Below, in pieces: positions 18,430 through 26,856 of a stretch of 51,335 nt of DNA; the first letter of the stretch is position 1; every line of letters begins with the position of its first letter. Source of the stretch: Candidatus Accumulibacter appositus (lineage in GTDB: Bacteria; Pseudomonadota; Gammaproteobacteria; Burkholderiales; Rhodocyclaceae); contig JEMX01000071.1 of assembly GCA_000585055.1 (NCBI GenBank), forward strand, positions 1 to 51,335. The letters run 5' to 3'. A model generated the notes under the pieces. That model had not been told where the DNA came from and made no database searches. It saw only the letters and a list, made by a program, of their open reading frames with translations. Made by a program: the position numbers and the translations under genes.

Positions 18430-21400
18430 TTGTCCATTCATGTTGCCCTCAACCACGTCACGCACTATCGCTATGACCGCCCGATCAGCCTGGCTCCGCA
18501 GGTCGTCCGCCTGCGACCGGCACCGCATTCGCGCACCCCGATCCTGAGCTACTCGCTGAAGGTCACGCCGGCCGAACACTTCATCAATTGGCAACAGGAC
18601 CCGCAGGCCAACTACCTGGCACGCCTGGTATTCCCCGAGAAGAGCCGCGAGTTTCGTATCGAAGTCGATCTGGTGGCCGAGATGTCGGTGATCAATCCCT
18701 TCGACTTTTTTCCCGAGCCCTACGCCACCACCTTTCCCTTCAAGTACGAGGCCTGGCAGAGGGAGGAACTCGAACCCTACCTAGAGCCCTTGCCGCTGAC
18801 CCCGCTACTAGCGGACTTCCTGGCCAGCGTGCCCAGCGAACCGCGTACCAGCGTCGACTTCCTCGTCGATCTCAACCAGCAGGTGCAAGGCAAAGTCGGT
18901 TACGTCATCCGCCTCGAACCCGGCGTACAGACGCCCGAGGAAACGCTCACACTGGCACGCGGCTCCTGTCGTGACTCAGCCTGGTTGCTGGTGCAGGTAC
19001 TGCGCAATCTTGGCCTGGCGGCGCGCTTCGTGTCCGGCTACCTGATCCAGCTGGTACCCGACGTGAAGTCGCTGGACGGACCTTCCGGGACCGATCACGA
19101 CTTCACCGATCTGCACGCCTGGTGCGAAGTGTACCTGCCCGGGGCCGGCTGGATCGGCCTCGACCCGACCTCCGGCCTGTTCGCCGGGGAAGGCCACATC
19201 CCACTGGCGTGTTCGCCGCAGCCGTCTTCTGCCTCGCCGATCACCGGCCTGACCGAGAAATGTGAATGCGAGTTCGAGCACCACATGCAGATCGAACGGG
19301 TCTGGGAAGCGCCCAGGGTGACCCGCCCGTACAGCGACGAGCAGTGGCAGCGCATCGAGTCACTCGGACATCAGATCGACGCCGACCTCGTGCGCGACGA
19401 CGTTCGCCTGACGATGGGTGGTGAACCGACTTTCGTCTCGATCGACGACCACGACGGCGGCGAGTGGAACACCGAAGCACTCGGGCCGACGAAACGGGCC
19501 CGCGCCGCGGAGATCTACGGGCGCCTGCGCGAAAAGTATGCGCCACACGGGCTGCAGCACTTCGGCCAGGGCAAATGGTACCCGGGGGAGCAGCTGCCGC
19601 GCTGGTCACTGAACTGCTTCTGGCGACGCGACGGGCAGCCGCTGTGGAGCAATCCGGAACTTTATGCCGACGAGAACCGGGACTACGGTGCCGACGAAAG
19701 ACTCGCCGGGCGCTTCCTGCGCCAGCTCGCCGAGCACCTGGCGATCGACCCGAAGTATGTCTTCGCCGCCTATGAGGATGTCTTCTATCACCTGTGGCGC
19801 GAAGACCGCCTGCCGGTCAATGTCGACCCTTTCAACGCCCGCCTCGATGATGCCCTGGAGCGCAAGCGCCTGGCCAAGGTCTTCCGGCAGGGACTCGAAG
19901 AGGTGGTCGGTCATGTACTGCCCCTGAAAGCCCGTCCGCAAGGCGGCTGGCGGAGCGGACCCTGGTATCTTCGCGGCGGCCGGTGCTACCTGGTCCCCGG
20001 TGATTCGCCGGTCGGATACCGCTTGCCACTGGACTCGCAGCCCTGGGTTGCCAAGGCCGACTATCCCTATGTGCACGCTCCCGACCCGACGCAGACCTTC
20101 CCGGCGCTGCGCGAGCACAGCGAGATCCGCGCGCAGTTTGCCGTCAGTCGCAGCCTCGGCCTGCCAGCGGTAAACGCCGCAGTGAGCGGCGCAGCTTTCG
20201 CCGAGAAAGCGTTGGCAGGTGTCGATGAGGCGCTTGCCCGCGCCGCCGAGAGCGCTGACGAAGATGCGCCAGGTGACGGCGAGTCGGCGACCTTGGTCAC
20301 GCGCACCTCGGTTTCGGCGCAGGCGCGCAATGGCGTGCTCTACATCTTCATGCCGCCAACCGAGACCCTCGAGGAGTATCTCGAACTGGTCGGCGCCGTC
20401 GAAGCCACCGCCGAAACGCTGGCCTCGCCGGTGGTCCTCGAAGGCTACGAGCCGCCCTCCGACCCGCGCTTGACCAACTTCCGGGTGACCCCGGATCCGG
20501 GCGTCATCGAGGTCAACATCCAGCCGTCGGCGACCTGGGACGAACTTGTCGCACGCACGACGCATCTCTACGAGGCCGCGCATCTGTCGCGCCTATGTAC
20601 CGAAAAGTTCATGCTCGACGGTCGCCATACTGGCACCGGCGGCGGTAACCACTTCGTCTTCGGCGGCGCGACCACCCTCGACTCCCCGTTCCTGCGGCGG
20701 CCCGACCTCCTGCGCAGCCTGATCAGCTACTGGCACAACCATCCCTCCCTGTCCTACCTCTTCTCGGGGCTGTTCATCGGCCCAACCAGCCAGTCACCAC
20801 GCGTCGACGAGGCGCGCAACGATTCGGTTTACGAGCTGGAGATTGCCTTCAGTCAGCTGCCCAAGGCGAGCGCCGACGCCAGCGAATGCGTCGCCCCCTG
20901 GGTCATCGACCGGGCGTTGCGCAACCTGCTCATCGATTCGACCGGCAATACCCATCGCGCCGAGTTCTGCATCGACAAGCTGTACTCGCCCGACGGCGCC
21001 ACCGGTCGCCTCGGCTTGCTCGAAATGCGGGCCTTCGAAATGCCGCCGCACGCGCGCATGTCTCTGGCCCAGCAACTACTGCTGCGGGCGCTGATCGCGC
21101 ACTTCTGGCGCACACCTTACGCCCCCGAGCGACTGGTCCGCTGGGGAACGGAACTGCACGACCGCTTCATGCTGCCGCACTACGTCAAGCAGGACTTCGA
21201 CGATGTCCTCAGCGACCTCGGGGGCGCCGGCTATGCGCTCGACCCAGCGTGGTTCGCGCCGCATTTCGAGTTCCGCTTCCCGGTGCATGGCAGTATTTCG
21301 GCATTGGGCATGGAACTGGAGTTGCGTCATGCGCTGGAACCCTGGCACGTGATGGGCGAACAAGGTGCAGTCGGCGGCACGGCACGCTACGTGGACTCGT

Positions 21401-21816
21401 CGCTAGAACGTCTGCAGGTCAAGCTGACCGGCATGGCCAGTGAGCGCTATGTGCTCACCTGCAACGGCCGCACGGTGCCGCTGCGCTCGACCGGCAAGGT
21501 CGGCGAGTATGTCGCCGGCGTGCGCTACCGCGCCTGGAACCCGCCTTCGGCACTACATCCGACGATCGGCGTGCACGCGCCACTGGTTTTCGATCTGGTC
21601 GATACCTGGATGAAGCGCTCGCTGGCCGGCTGTCAATACCATGTCGAACACCCCGGCGGCCGCAACCCCGACCGTTACCCGGTAAATGCGAACGAGGCCG
21701 AGGGGCGCCGTCTGGCACGCTTCAGCGCCTTCGGCCATACGCCCGGTCTGGTCGAGCTGCAGGCCATGCCGAGCAATGCCGGCTTCCCGTTTACGCTAGA
21801 CTTGCGGCGTTCCTGA
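18430..21816 (+). CDS. Transglutaminase-like / DUF2126 amidoligase fusion
   Basis: 1128 aa. The N-terminal part (about 1-290) is a bacterial transglutaminase-like domain (HVTHYRYDRPISLAPQVVRL at the start) with catalytic-type Cys180 (RGSCRDSAW), His229 (DLHAWCEVY) and Asp245 (GLDPTSG). The rest is DUF2126 (MGGEPTFVSIDD, KWYPGEQLPRW, LDGRHTGTGGGNHFVFGG, HNHPSLSYLFSGLFIGPTSQ), predicted in published comparative genomics to be a glutamine-synthetase-fold COOH-NH2 ligase. TTG start with GGAG (18420-18423) six bases upstream. It leads a three-gene set with the ATP-grasp/alpha-E fusion and a second transglutaminase. The product of the pathway is unknown. Confidence 0.9.
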   Translation: MSIHVALNHVTHYRYDRPISLAPQVVRLRPAPHSRTPILSYSLKVTPAEHFINWQQDPQANYLARLVFPEKSREFRIEVDLVAEMSVINPFDFFPEPYATTFPFKYEAWQREELEPYLEPLPLTPLLADFLASVPSEPRTSVDFLVDLNQQVQGKVGYVIRLEPGVQTPEETLTLARGSCRDSAWLLVQVLRNLGLAARFVSGYLIQLVPDVKSLDGPSGTDHDFTDLHAWCEVYLPGAGWIGLDPTSGLFAGEGHIPLACSPQPSSASPITGLTEKCECEFEHHMQIERVWEAPRVTRPYSDEQWQRIESLGHQIDADLVRDDVRLTMGGEPTFVSIDDHDGGEWNTEALGPTKRARAAEIYGRLREKYAPHGLQHFGQGKWYPGEQLPRWSLNCFWRRDGQPLWSNPELYADENRDYGADERLAGRFLRQLAEHLAIDPKYVFAAYEDVFYHLWREDRLPVNVDPFNARLDDALERKRLAKVFRQGLEEVVGHVLPLKARPQGGWRSGPWYLRGGRCYLVPGDSPVGYRLPLDSQPWVAKADYPYVHAPDPTQTFPALREHSEIRAQFAVSRSLGLPAVNAAVSGAAFAEKALAGVDEALARAAESADEDAPGDGESATLVTRTSVSAQARNGVLYIFMPPTETLEEYLELVGAVEATAETLASPVVLEGYEPPSDPRLTNFRVTPDPGVIEVNIQPSATWDELVARTTHLYEAAHLSRLCTEKFMLDGRHTGTGGGNHFVFGGATTLDSPFLRRPDLLRSLISYWHNHPSLSYLFSGLFIGPTSQSPRVDEARNDSVYELEIAFSQLPKASADASECVAPWVIDRALRNLLIDSTGNTHRAEFCIDKLYSPDGATGRLGLLEMRAFEMPPHARMSLAQQLLLRALIAHFWRTPYAPERLVRWGTELHDRFMLPHYVKQDFDDVLSDLGGAGYALDPAWFAPHFEFRFPVHGSISALGMELELRHALEPWHVMGEQGAVGGTARYVDSSLERLQVKLTGMASERYVLTCNGRTVPLRSTGKVGEYVAGVRYRAWNPPSALHPTIGVHAPLVFDLVDTWMKRSLAGCQYHVEHPGGRNPDRYPVNANEAEGRRLARFSAFGHTPGLVELQAMPSNAGFPFTLDLRRS

Positions 21817-21824
21817 ACCCAGCT

Positions 21825-21854
21825 GGCCCGGGCTACTCCCGGGCCTGTTTCTTT
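21825..21854 (+). terminator. Hairpin with T-rich tail between the DUF2126 and ATP-grasp genes
   Basis: Stem GGCCCGGG (21825-21832) / CCCGGGCC (21838-21845), loop CTACT, followed by TGTTTCTTT. It looks like an intrinsic terminator, but its tail runs to within one base of the next gene's ATG (21856), so it may attenuate read-through or mask the ribosome site. Confidence 0.65.
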
Positions 21855-21855
21855 G

Positions 21856-24414
21856 ATGCCGCGATCCTTGCTGTCCAGCTACCTGCAGCAACCCGACCGC
21901 TTCGACGAGATGCTCGCCGAAGACGGCAGCGTTCGCCCCGCGTGGCAAGCGTTCTTTGCCCATCTGGAAACAGCCTCGGCCGAGCAGATGCGCCACCGGC
22001 TCGATTACGTGCGCCGACGCATCCTCGAAAACGGGGTCACCTACAACGTCTATGCCGATCCCAAAGGCGCCGATCGCCCCTGGGAGCTCGATCCCCTGCC
22101 GCTGCTTCTCGGCGCCGCCGAGTGGCAACAGCTGGCAGGCGCCGTAAAGCAGCGTGCCCGGCTGCTCAACGCGGTTCTTTGCGACCTTTACGGCGAACAG
22201 GAATTGCTCAAGGACGGCACGCTGCCACCGGCGCTGGTCTACGGTCACAACAACTTCCTCTGGCCATGCCAGGGCATCAAGCCAGCCGGCGACACCTACT
22301 TGCACCTCTACGCGGCCGATCTTGCACGCTCACCCGACGGCCAATGGTGGGTAATCGCCGATCGCACCCAGGCGCCCTCCGGCGCGGGTTACGCACTTGA
22401 GAATCGCACCATCGTCGGACGGACCTTTCCCGAGCAATTCCGCGACCTGAACGTCCAACACCTTGCTTCCTTCTTCCGCAAATTTCAGGACGCGCTGGCG
22501 CATTGGGCTCCGCATGCCGGCGAGCCGCCGCTGATCGTGCTCCTGACGCCTGGCCCCTACAATGAAACCTACTTCGAGCACGCCTATCTCGCGCGCTACC
22601 TCGGTTTCCCGCTCGTCGAAGGGCAGGACCTGACGGTTCGGGGCGAGTTGGTCTACCTGAAAACACTCAACGGCTTGCGCCGCGTGCATGCGATCCTGCG
22701 CCGACTCGACGACGACTACTGCGACCCGCTCGAACTGCGCAGCGACTCGGCGCTCGGCGTCCCCGGCCTGCTGCAGGCGGTGCGCGCCGGCAAGGTGCTG
22801 GTCGCCAACGCGCTGGGCAGCGGCCTGCTGGAGTCCGCCGCGCTGCCGGGATTCCTGCCCGGCGCCTGCGAGAAGCTGCTCGGCGAGCCATTGGCAATGC
22901 CCTCCGTGGCCACCTGGTGGTGCGGCGAGCAGGCGGCGCTGGACTATACGATCGCCAATCTGGACCACCTGGTAATCAAGGGCTCCTACCCCTCACAAAA
23001 CTTCGATGCCTTGTTCGGCAACGAACTGACTGGCAGCAACCGCGAAGTGATGATCGCCCGTCTGCGCGCCCGACCGCAAGCTTATGTGGCGCAGGAGTTG
23101 GTCAATTACGCACAGGCCCCAACCTGGAGTCCGCACCACAAGCGGCGCCTGTTGCCACACGGCGTCGGCCTGCGCGTTTACGTCGCCGCCACGCCAAACG
23201 GGTATGTGGTGATGCCAGGCGGGCTGACGCGCGTCTCGGCAGCCTCGAACGCGCGCATCATCTCGATGCAGCGCGGTGGTTCGAGCAAGGATACCTGGGT
23301 ATCGACCGATGCCCCGGTGAGCAACTTCAGCCTGCTCAAGCACTCGCTCGGCAAAGCCGATCTGGTACGCGGCGGCGACAAGCTTTCCTCGCGAGTGGTG
23401 GAGAATCTGTACTGGTTCGGCCGCTACAGCGAACGCTGCGACAAGAACGCCCGCCTATTGCGCGTGGCGCTCTCGCGGCTGGTCGACGCCGGTGACGACG
23501 CGCTGCCGGCACTGACCTCGGCCCTGGACCTGTGCCTGGCGCAGAAGCTTCTGCCAATCGCCGAGCCCAAACCGGGCAGCGAGAGCGAGGCGACAGTCCC
23601 AGCATCGCAGGCACTGCGCGAGGCCCTGATGCTCGCGGCGATCTGCGACAAGGAGTGGGGCAGCGGTCTGGCCGGTGACATCCGCCGCATGCTATGGGTT
23701 GCTGCCCAGGTACGCGAACGCTTCTCGCTCGACAACTGGCACGCGCTCAATCGTTTGCAGCATCAGGTGCAGGCATATAGCCGGCTGGGAAACGGCGAAA
23801 CGCAGCCGCAACTGGGCGAGGCGCTAGCTTTTCTTGATCAGGTCTTGCTGGCTTCGTCTTCGCTAGCCGGTTTCGCGATGGACAACATGACGCGCGACGA
23901 CGGCTGGCGCCTGCTGATCATCGGCAGACGCATCGAACGGCTGATTTTTCTTGCCAAGACGATCGCCCACTTCTTGCGACTGCCGTCCACACGGGCGCCA
24001 GGGGGCCTCGAGTGGTTGCTCGAACTAACCGACAGCATCATTACCTACCGTTCGCGCTACATGACTCAGCCAGAGCTCCTGCCAACGCTGGACCTGATCA
24101 TTTTCGACGACGGCAACCCGCACTCGGTCAGCTTTCAACTGCAAATCCTGCTGCGCTATCTTGAGCAGTTAACGCGCTTGCTCGGTGGACCGCGTGACGA
24201 CGCGCTGCCCCCGACCTTGCAGCGGCTGCAATCCTTCGATCTCGGCGAATTTGAGGGACTGAGCTTCGGCGACTGCCGTGCTTGCGATCCCTGCCTGAAA
24301 CTGGCCGCGGTTCTCGACGAGGCGGCAGCCGCCGCTGCTGCCCTTTCCGACCGCCTGGCAATGCGCTATTTCAGTCATGTCAGTGACGTCAGTCACTACA
24401 CTTTCACTTCTTGA
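21856..24414 (+). CDS. Fused circularly permuted ATP-grasp and alpha-E protein
   Basis: 852 aa. Residues 1 to about 480 are a circularly permuted ATP-grasp ligase (YALENRTIVGRTFPEQF, LLTPGPYNETYFEHAYLARY, LRRLDDDYCDPLELR, NLDHLVIKGSYPSQNF, VMPGGLTRVSA, GGSSKDTWV). From about residue 495 an alpha-E domain follows (SSRVVENLYWFGRYSERCDK). It corresponds to the two separate genes at 10452-12818 joined in one frame, with moderately diverged sequence, so the two loci are paralogous rather than recent copies. No clear ribosome binding site: the start lies immediately after a terminator-like hairpin. Predicted to form an amide bond to an unknown substrate together with the flanking transglutaminases. 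Confidence 0.9.
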   Translation: MPRSLLSSYLQQPDRFDEMLAEDGSVRPAWQAFFAHLETASAEQMRHRLDYVRRRILENGVTYNVYADPKGADRPWELDPLPLLLGAAEWQQLAGAVKQRARLLNAVLCDLYGEQELLKDGTLPPALVYGHNNFLWPCQGIKPAGDTYLHLYAADLARSPDGQWWVIADRTQAPSGAGYALENRTIVGRTFPEQFRDLNVQHLASFFRKFQDALAHWAPHAGEPPLIVLLTPGPYNETYFEHAYLARYLGFPLVEGQDLTVRGELVYLKTLNGLRRVHAILRRLDDDYCDPLELRSDSALGVPGLLQAVRAGKVLVANALGSGLLESAALPGFLPGACEKLLGEPLAMPSVATWWCGEQAALDYTIANLDHLVIKGSYPSQNFDALFGNELTGSNREVMIARLRARPQAYVAQELVNYAQAPTWSPHHKRRLLPHGVGLRVYVAATPNGYVVMPGGLTRVSAASNARIISMQRGGSSKDTWVSTDAPVSNFSLLKHSLGKADLVRGGDKLSSRVVENLYWFGRYSERCDKNARLLRVALSRLVDAGDDALPALTSALDLCLAQKLLPIAEPKPGSESEATVPASQALREALMLAAICDKEWGSGLAGDIRRMLWVAAQVRERFSLDNWHALNRLQHQVQAYSRLGNGETQPQLGEALAFLDQVLLASSSLAGFAMDNMTRDDGWRLLIIGRRIERLIFLAKTIAHFLRLPSTRAPGGLEWLLELTDSIITYRSRYMTQPELLPTLDLIIFDDGNPHSVSFQLQILLRYLEQLTRLLGGPRDDALPPTLQRLQSFDLGEFEGLSFGDCRACDPCLKLAAVLDEAAAAAAALSDRLAMRYFSHVSDVSHYTFTS

Positions 24415-24438
24415 ACGATCATGACGTCGAGACACCCC

Positions 24439-24536
24439 TAATTGTGAAAGTCATGACCGTTCCCCCTCTTTCCCAACCCTTCTCCCGCGAGGGGAGAAGG
24501 GAGCGTCGTGAGTCGCTTGCGCGACTTTCACATTAA
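24439..24536 (+). repeat. Palindromic MITE-like element, copy 1
   Basis: 98 bp bounded by an inverted repeat: TGTGAAAGTC (24443-24452) and its exact complement (24523-24532), with TTAA/TAAT flanks. Inside are a 10-bp hairpin (CCCTTCTCCC 24477-24486 / GGGAGAAGGG 24492-24501) and a second one, AGTCGC-TTGC-GCGACT. A diverged second copy on the minus strand (50676-50832) shares AAGTCATGACC, CCCGCGAGGGGAGA and GAGTCGC-N-TGCGCG in the same order. It fills most of the gap between two genes and encodes no protein. Confidence 0.7.
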
Positions 24537-24546
24537 CGCCGTGAAC

Positions 24547-25488
24547 ATGCCCGCAGCCTGCTACCACGTCGTTCACGAAACGATCTACCGTTACGACAGT
24601 CCGGTGTCGCTATCGCGCCAACTGCTGCATCTGACGCCGCGCGATTGCCCCTGGCAGCGCTGCCTGGCACACCGGATCGCTGTTTCTCCGGAGGCGACAA
24701 CGCACCGCGAACGCGACGACAGCTTTGGTAACCCGGTCAGAGAACTGAGCATCGAGTTCCCGCACGATAGCCTCGAGGTCAGGGCCGAAAGCACCATCGA
24801 GGTGCGCTCGCATTTGCCGACCGACGCCGCTCTAGGGGCGCCGGGCAGGTCCCCGGCCAGACTGCACGCCTCGCCGACATGGGAAAGCGTGCGCGATGCG
24901 CTGGACTATGGCGCGCGTCCGGTGATGGTCGACGCCAGTCGCTTCCAGTTCGAATCGCCGCACGTGCGCGTAAAGGGTGAGTTCGCCAGCTATGCCAGCA
25001 AGTGCTTCATGCCACAGCGGCCAATACTGGAGGCCGTTCAGGCGCTAATGAGCTGCATTTACACAGACCTGGAGTTCGACCCTGAAGCGACGACGGTGGC
25101 CACCCCGGTGCTACAGGTACTGGCCGACAAGCGTGGCGTCTGTCAGGATTTTGCCCACCTGATGCTTTCCTGCCTGCGTTCGCAGGGTCTGGCCGCGCGC
25201 TACGTGAGCGGCTACCTGCTCACCCATCCACCGGCTGGGCAACCGAGAATGGTCGGCGCCGACGCGTCGCACGCCTGGATCTCGGTGTACTGCCCCGGGC
25301 CGGAAGGAGGCCGCTGGGTCGACTTCGATCCAACCAACAACCTGCTGCCCGACACGCAACACATCACCCTGGCCTGGGGACGCGACTTTTCCGACGTGTC
25401 ACCGCTGCGCGGTGTCATTCTCGGCGGTGACGCACACCAACCCGACGTCGCGGTCACCGTAACGCCGCTTACCAAAGCCGGACAGTAA
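24547..25488 (+). CDS. Transglutaminase-like protein
   Basis: 313 aa. Bacterial transglutaminase-like N-terminal domain (YHVVHETIYRYDSPVSLSRQ) followed by the core, with Cys199 (RGVCQDFAHLM), His242 (SHAWISVYCPG) and Asp261 (DFDPTNN). The ending GRDFSDVSPLRGVILGG is typical of family members beside alpha-E and ATP-grasp genes. I chose the ATG at 24547, where family similarity starts. A GTG at 24508 inside the MITE-like element has a better ribosome site (AAGGGAG, four bases upstream) and would add 13 residues. Cytoplasmic; may act as a peptidase or amide transferase on the ATP-grasp product. Confidence 0.88.
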   Translation: MPAACYHVVHETIYRYDSPVSLSRQLLHLTPRDCPWQRCLAHRIAVSPEATTHRERDDSFGNPVRELSIEFPHDSLEVRAESTIEVRSHLPTDAALGAPGRSPARLHASPTWESVRDALDYGARPVMVDASRFQFESPHVRVKGEFASYASKCFMPQRPILEAVQALMSCIYTDLEFDPEATTVATPVLQVLADKRGVCQDFAHLMLSCLRSQGLAARYVSGYLLTHPPAGQPRMVGADASHAWISVYCPGPEGGRWVDFDPTNNLLPDTQHITLAWGRDFSDVSPLRGVILGGDAHQPDVAVTVTPLTKAGQ

Positions 25489-25608
25489 GTAGAGCGGCTG
25501 TCCGGAATTCTCCGCGCCCGAATGAGCGAGCGCCCCCCTGCAGAACGCCCCCGAGCGAAACCGCGGCACCCCGGACACGGAGGGGGAGCAGTGCGAGGAG
25601 CGCGAACC

Positions 25609-26856
25609 CTACCAGATGATCTGCACTTCCTGAATCACCTGCGGGGTAGCACGTTGGACGGTGAACTTGGCGCCAGCAACTTCGATAACCGCTCCGACTT
25701 TCGGGATTTCGCGGGCATTTTCGAGGAGGAGGCCCGACAAGGTGTCGTAATCACCCTCGGGCAACTTCAGCCCCAGCTTCTCGTTGAGCATCATCGGATC
25801 GGCGCGGGCGCTGACCAGGTAGTCATGATGGCCAAGCTTTTTCAACCACTCGGCCGGCTTCTCCTGGCGGTCATACTCGTCCTGCATATCTTCCATCACC
25901 TCCTCGATGATGTCCTCGATGGTGATGATCCCCTCGGCGCCACCGAACTCGTCCATCACCACAGCCATCGCATCGCCGTCCTTGCGCAGCTCGACAAGCA
26001 TCGACTCGGCGCTTTTGCTGCCGGGAACATACTGCGCCGGGCTGATGTAGGACTCGATTGATGCAGACTCGTCCACACCCAGCAGGTCCATCGTATTGAG
26101 CACTCCGATGACGCGGTCGATACGACCATCAAACACCGGCAAACGAATGTGCGAGCCGGCTACCGCTAGGCGAATCGCCTCACCAACGCTACAGGTTTTC
26201 TCGACCGCGTCCACGTCGATCAAGGGCACCATCACCTTCGACACCGTAGTCTCCGAGAAATTGAACATGCGCCGGATCATGTTCTTTTCGATCAACTGGA
26301 TGTCACCACCTTCGTGCGGCGGCATCTGCACCATGCTCTGAATCTGCTCGCGCAAGGTGAATGGATTGTGCTCCTCGGCACCACCCGCGAGCCGGGATAG
26401 CACCTTCGACAAGGTCACGAAGACGATCAGGATCGGAGAGAAAAGAATCGAGAAGAAACGCAGCACATAGATCAGGTAGGGGGCCATGACATCGGCGCGC
26501 TGCTGGAAAATGCTCTTGGGAACGATCTCTCCGAACACCCAGATCAAGGGGGCGACGATGAGCACCGCCATCCAGCCACCGGCATCCCCAAACAAGGAGA
26601 TCATCATCGCTGTAGTGATTGTCGAGTTGGCGACGACCGCGATGTTGGTCCCGACTAGAGTCGTCGACAGCAACCACTCCGGTCGCTTCTCGAGCATGTC
26701 GAGAGCGAGGCGCGCGCCTCGCGAGCCCTTGGCTGCATCATGGCGCAGCTTCATGCGGTCAGCACTGACGATGCCGAGCTCCGAACCGGAAAAGAATGCT
26801 TCCGCCATGAGGCAGATGAGCATGAACAAGACGGTCAGCCAGATATCAGCAGCCAT
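25609..26856 (-). CDS. CNNM/CorC-type membrane protein with CBS pair (1)
   Basis: 415 aa. The N-terminal DUF21/CNNM transmembrane domain (FMLICLMAEAFFSGSELGIVSADR; FGEIVPKSIFQQ) has four hydrophobic segments, then a CBS pair (VMVPLIDVDAV; VVMDEFGGAEGIITIEDIIEE) and a C-terminal CorC/HlyC transporter-associated domain ending in QEVQIIW. Family members are linked to Mg/Co efflux; the old name hemolysin is misleading. Its ATG directly follows the stop of the next paralogue (26857), so the two are in one operon. Confidence 0.9.
   Translation of the reverse strand: MAADIWLTVLFMLICLMAEAFFSGSELGIVSADRMKLRHDAAKGSRGARLALDMLEKRPEWLLSTTLVGTNIAVVANSTITTAMMISLFGDAGGWMAVLIVAPLIWVFGEIVPKSIFQQRADVMAPYLIYVLRFFSILFSPILIVFVTLSKVLSRLAGGAEEHNPFTLREQIQSMVQMPPHEGGDIQLIEKNMIRRMFNFSETTVSKVMVPLIDVDAVEKTCSVGEAIRLAVAGSHIRLPVFDGRIDRVIGVLNTMDLLGVDESASIESYISPAQYVPGSKSAESMLVELRKDGDAMAVVMDEFGGAEGIITIEDIIEEVMEDMQDEYDRQEKPAEWLKKLGHHDYLVSARADPMMLNEKLGLKLPEGDYDTLSGLLLENAREIPKVGAVIEVAGAKFTVQRATPQVIQEVQIIW

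Noticed and set aside
19606..20583. 325-codon antisense frame inside the DUF2126 gene
   Set aside because: Shadow frame caused by high GC at third positions; no motifs or ribosome site.
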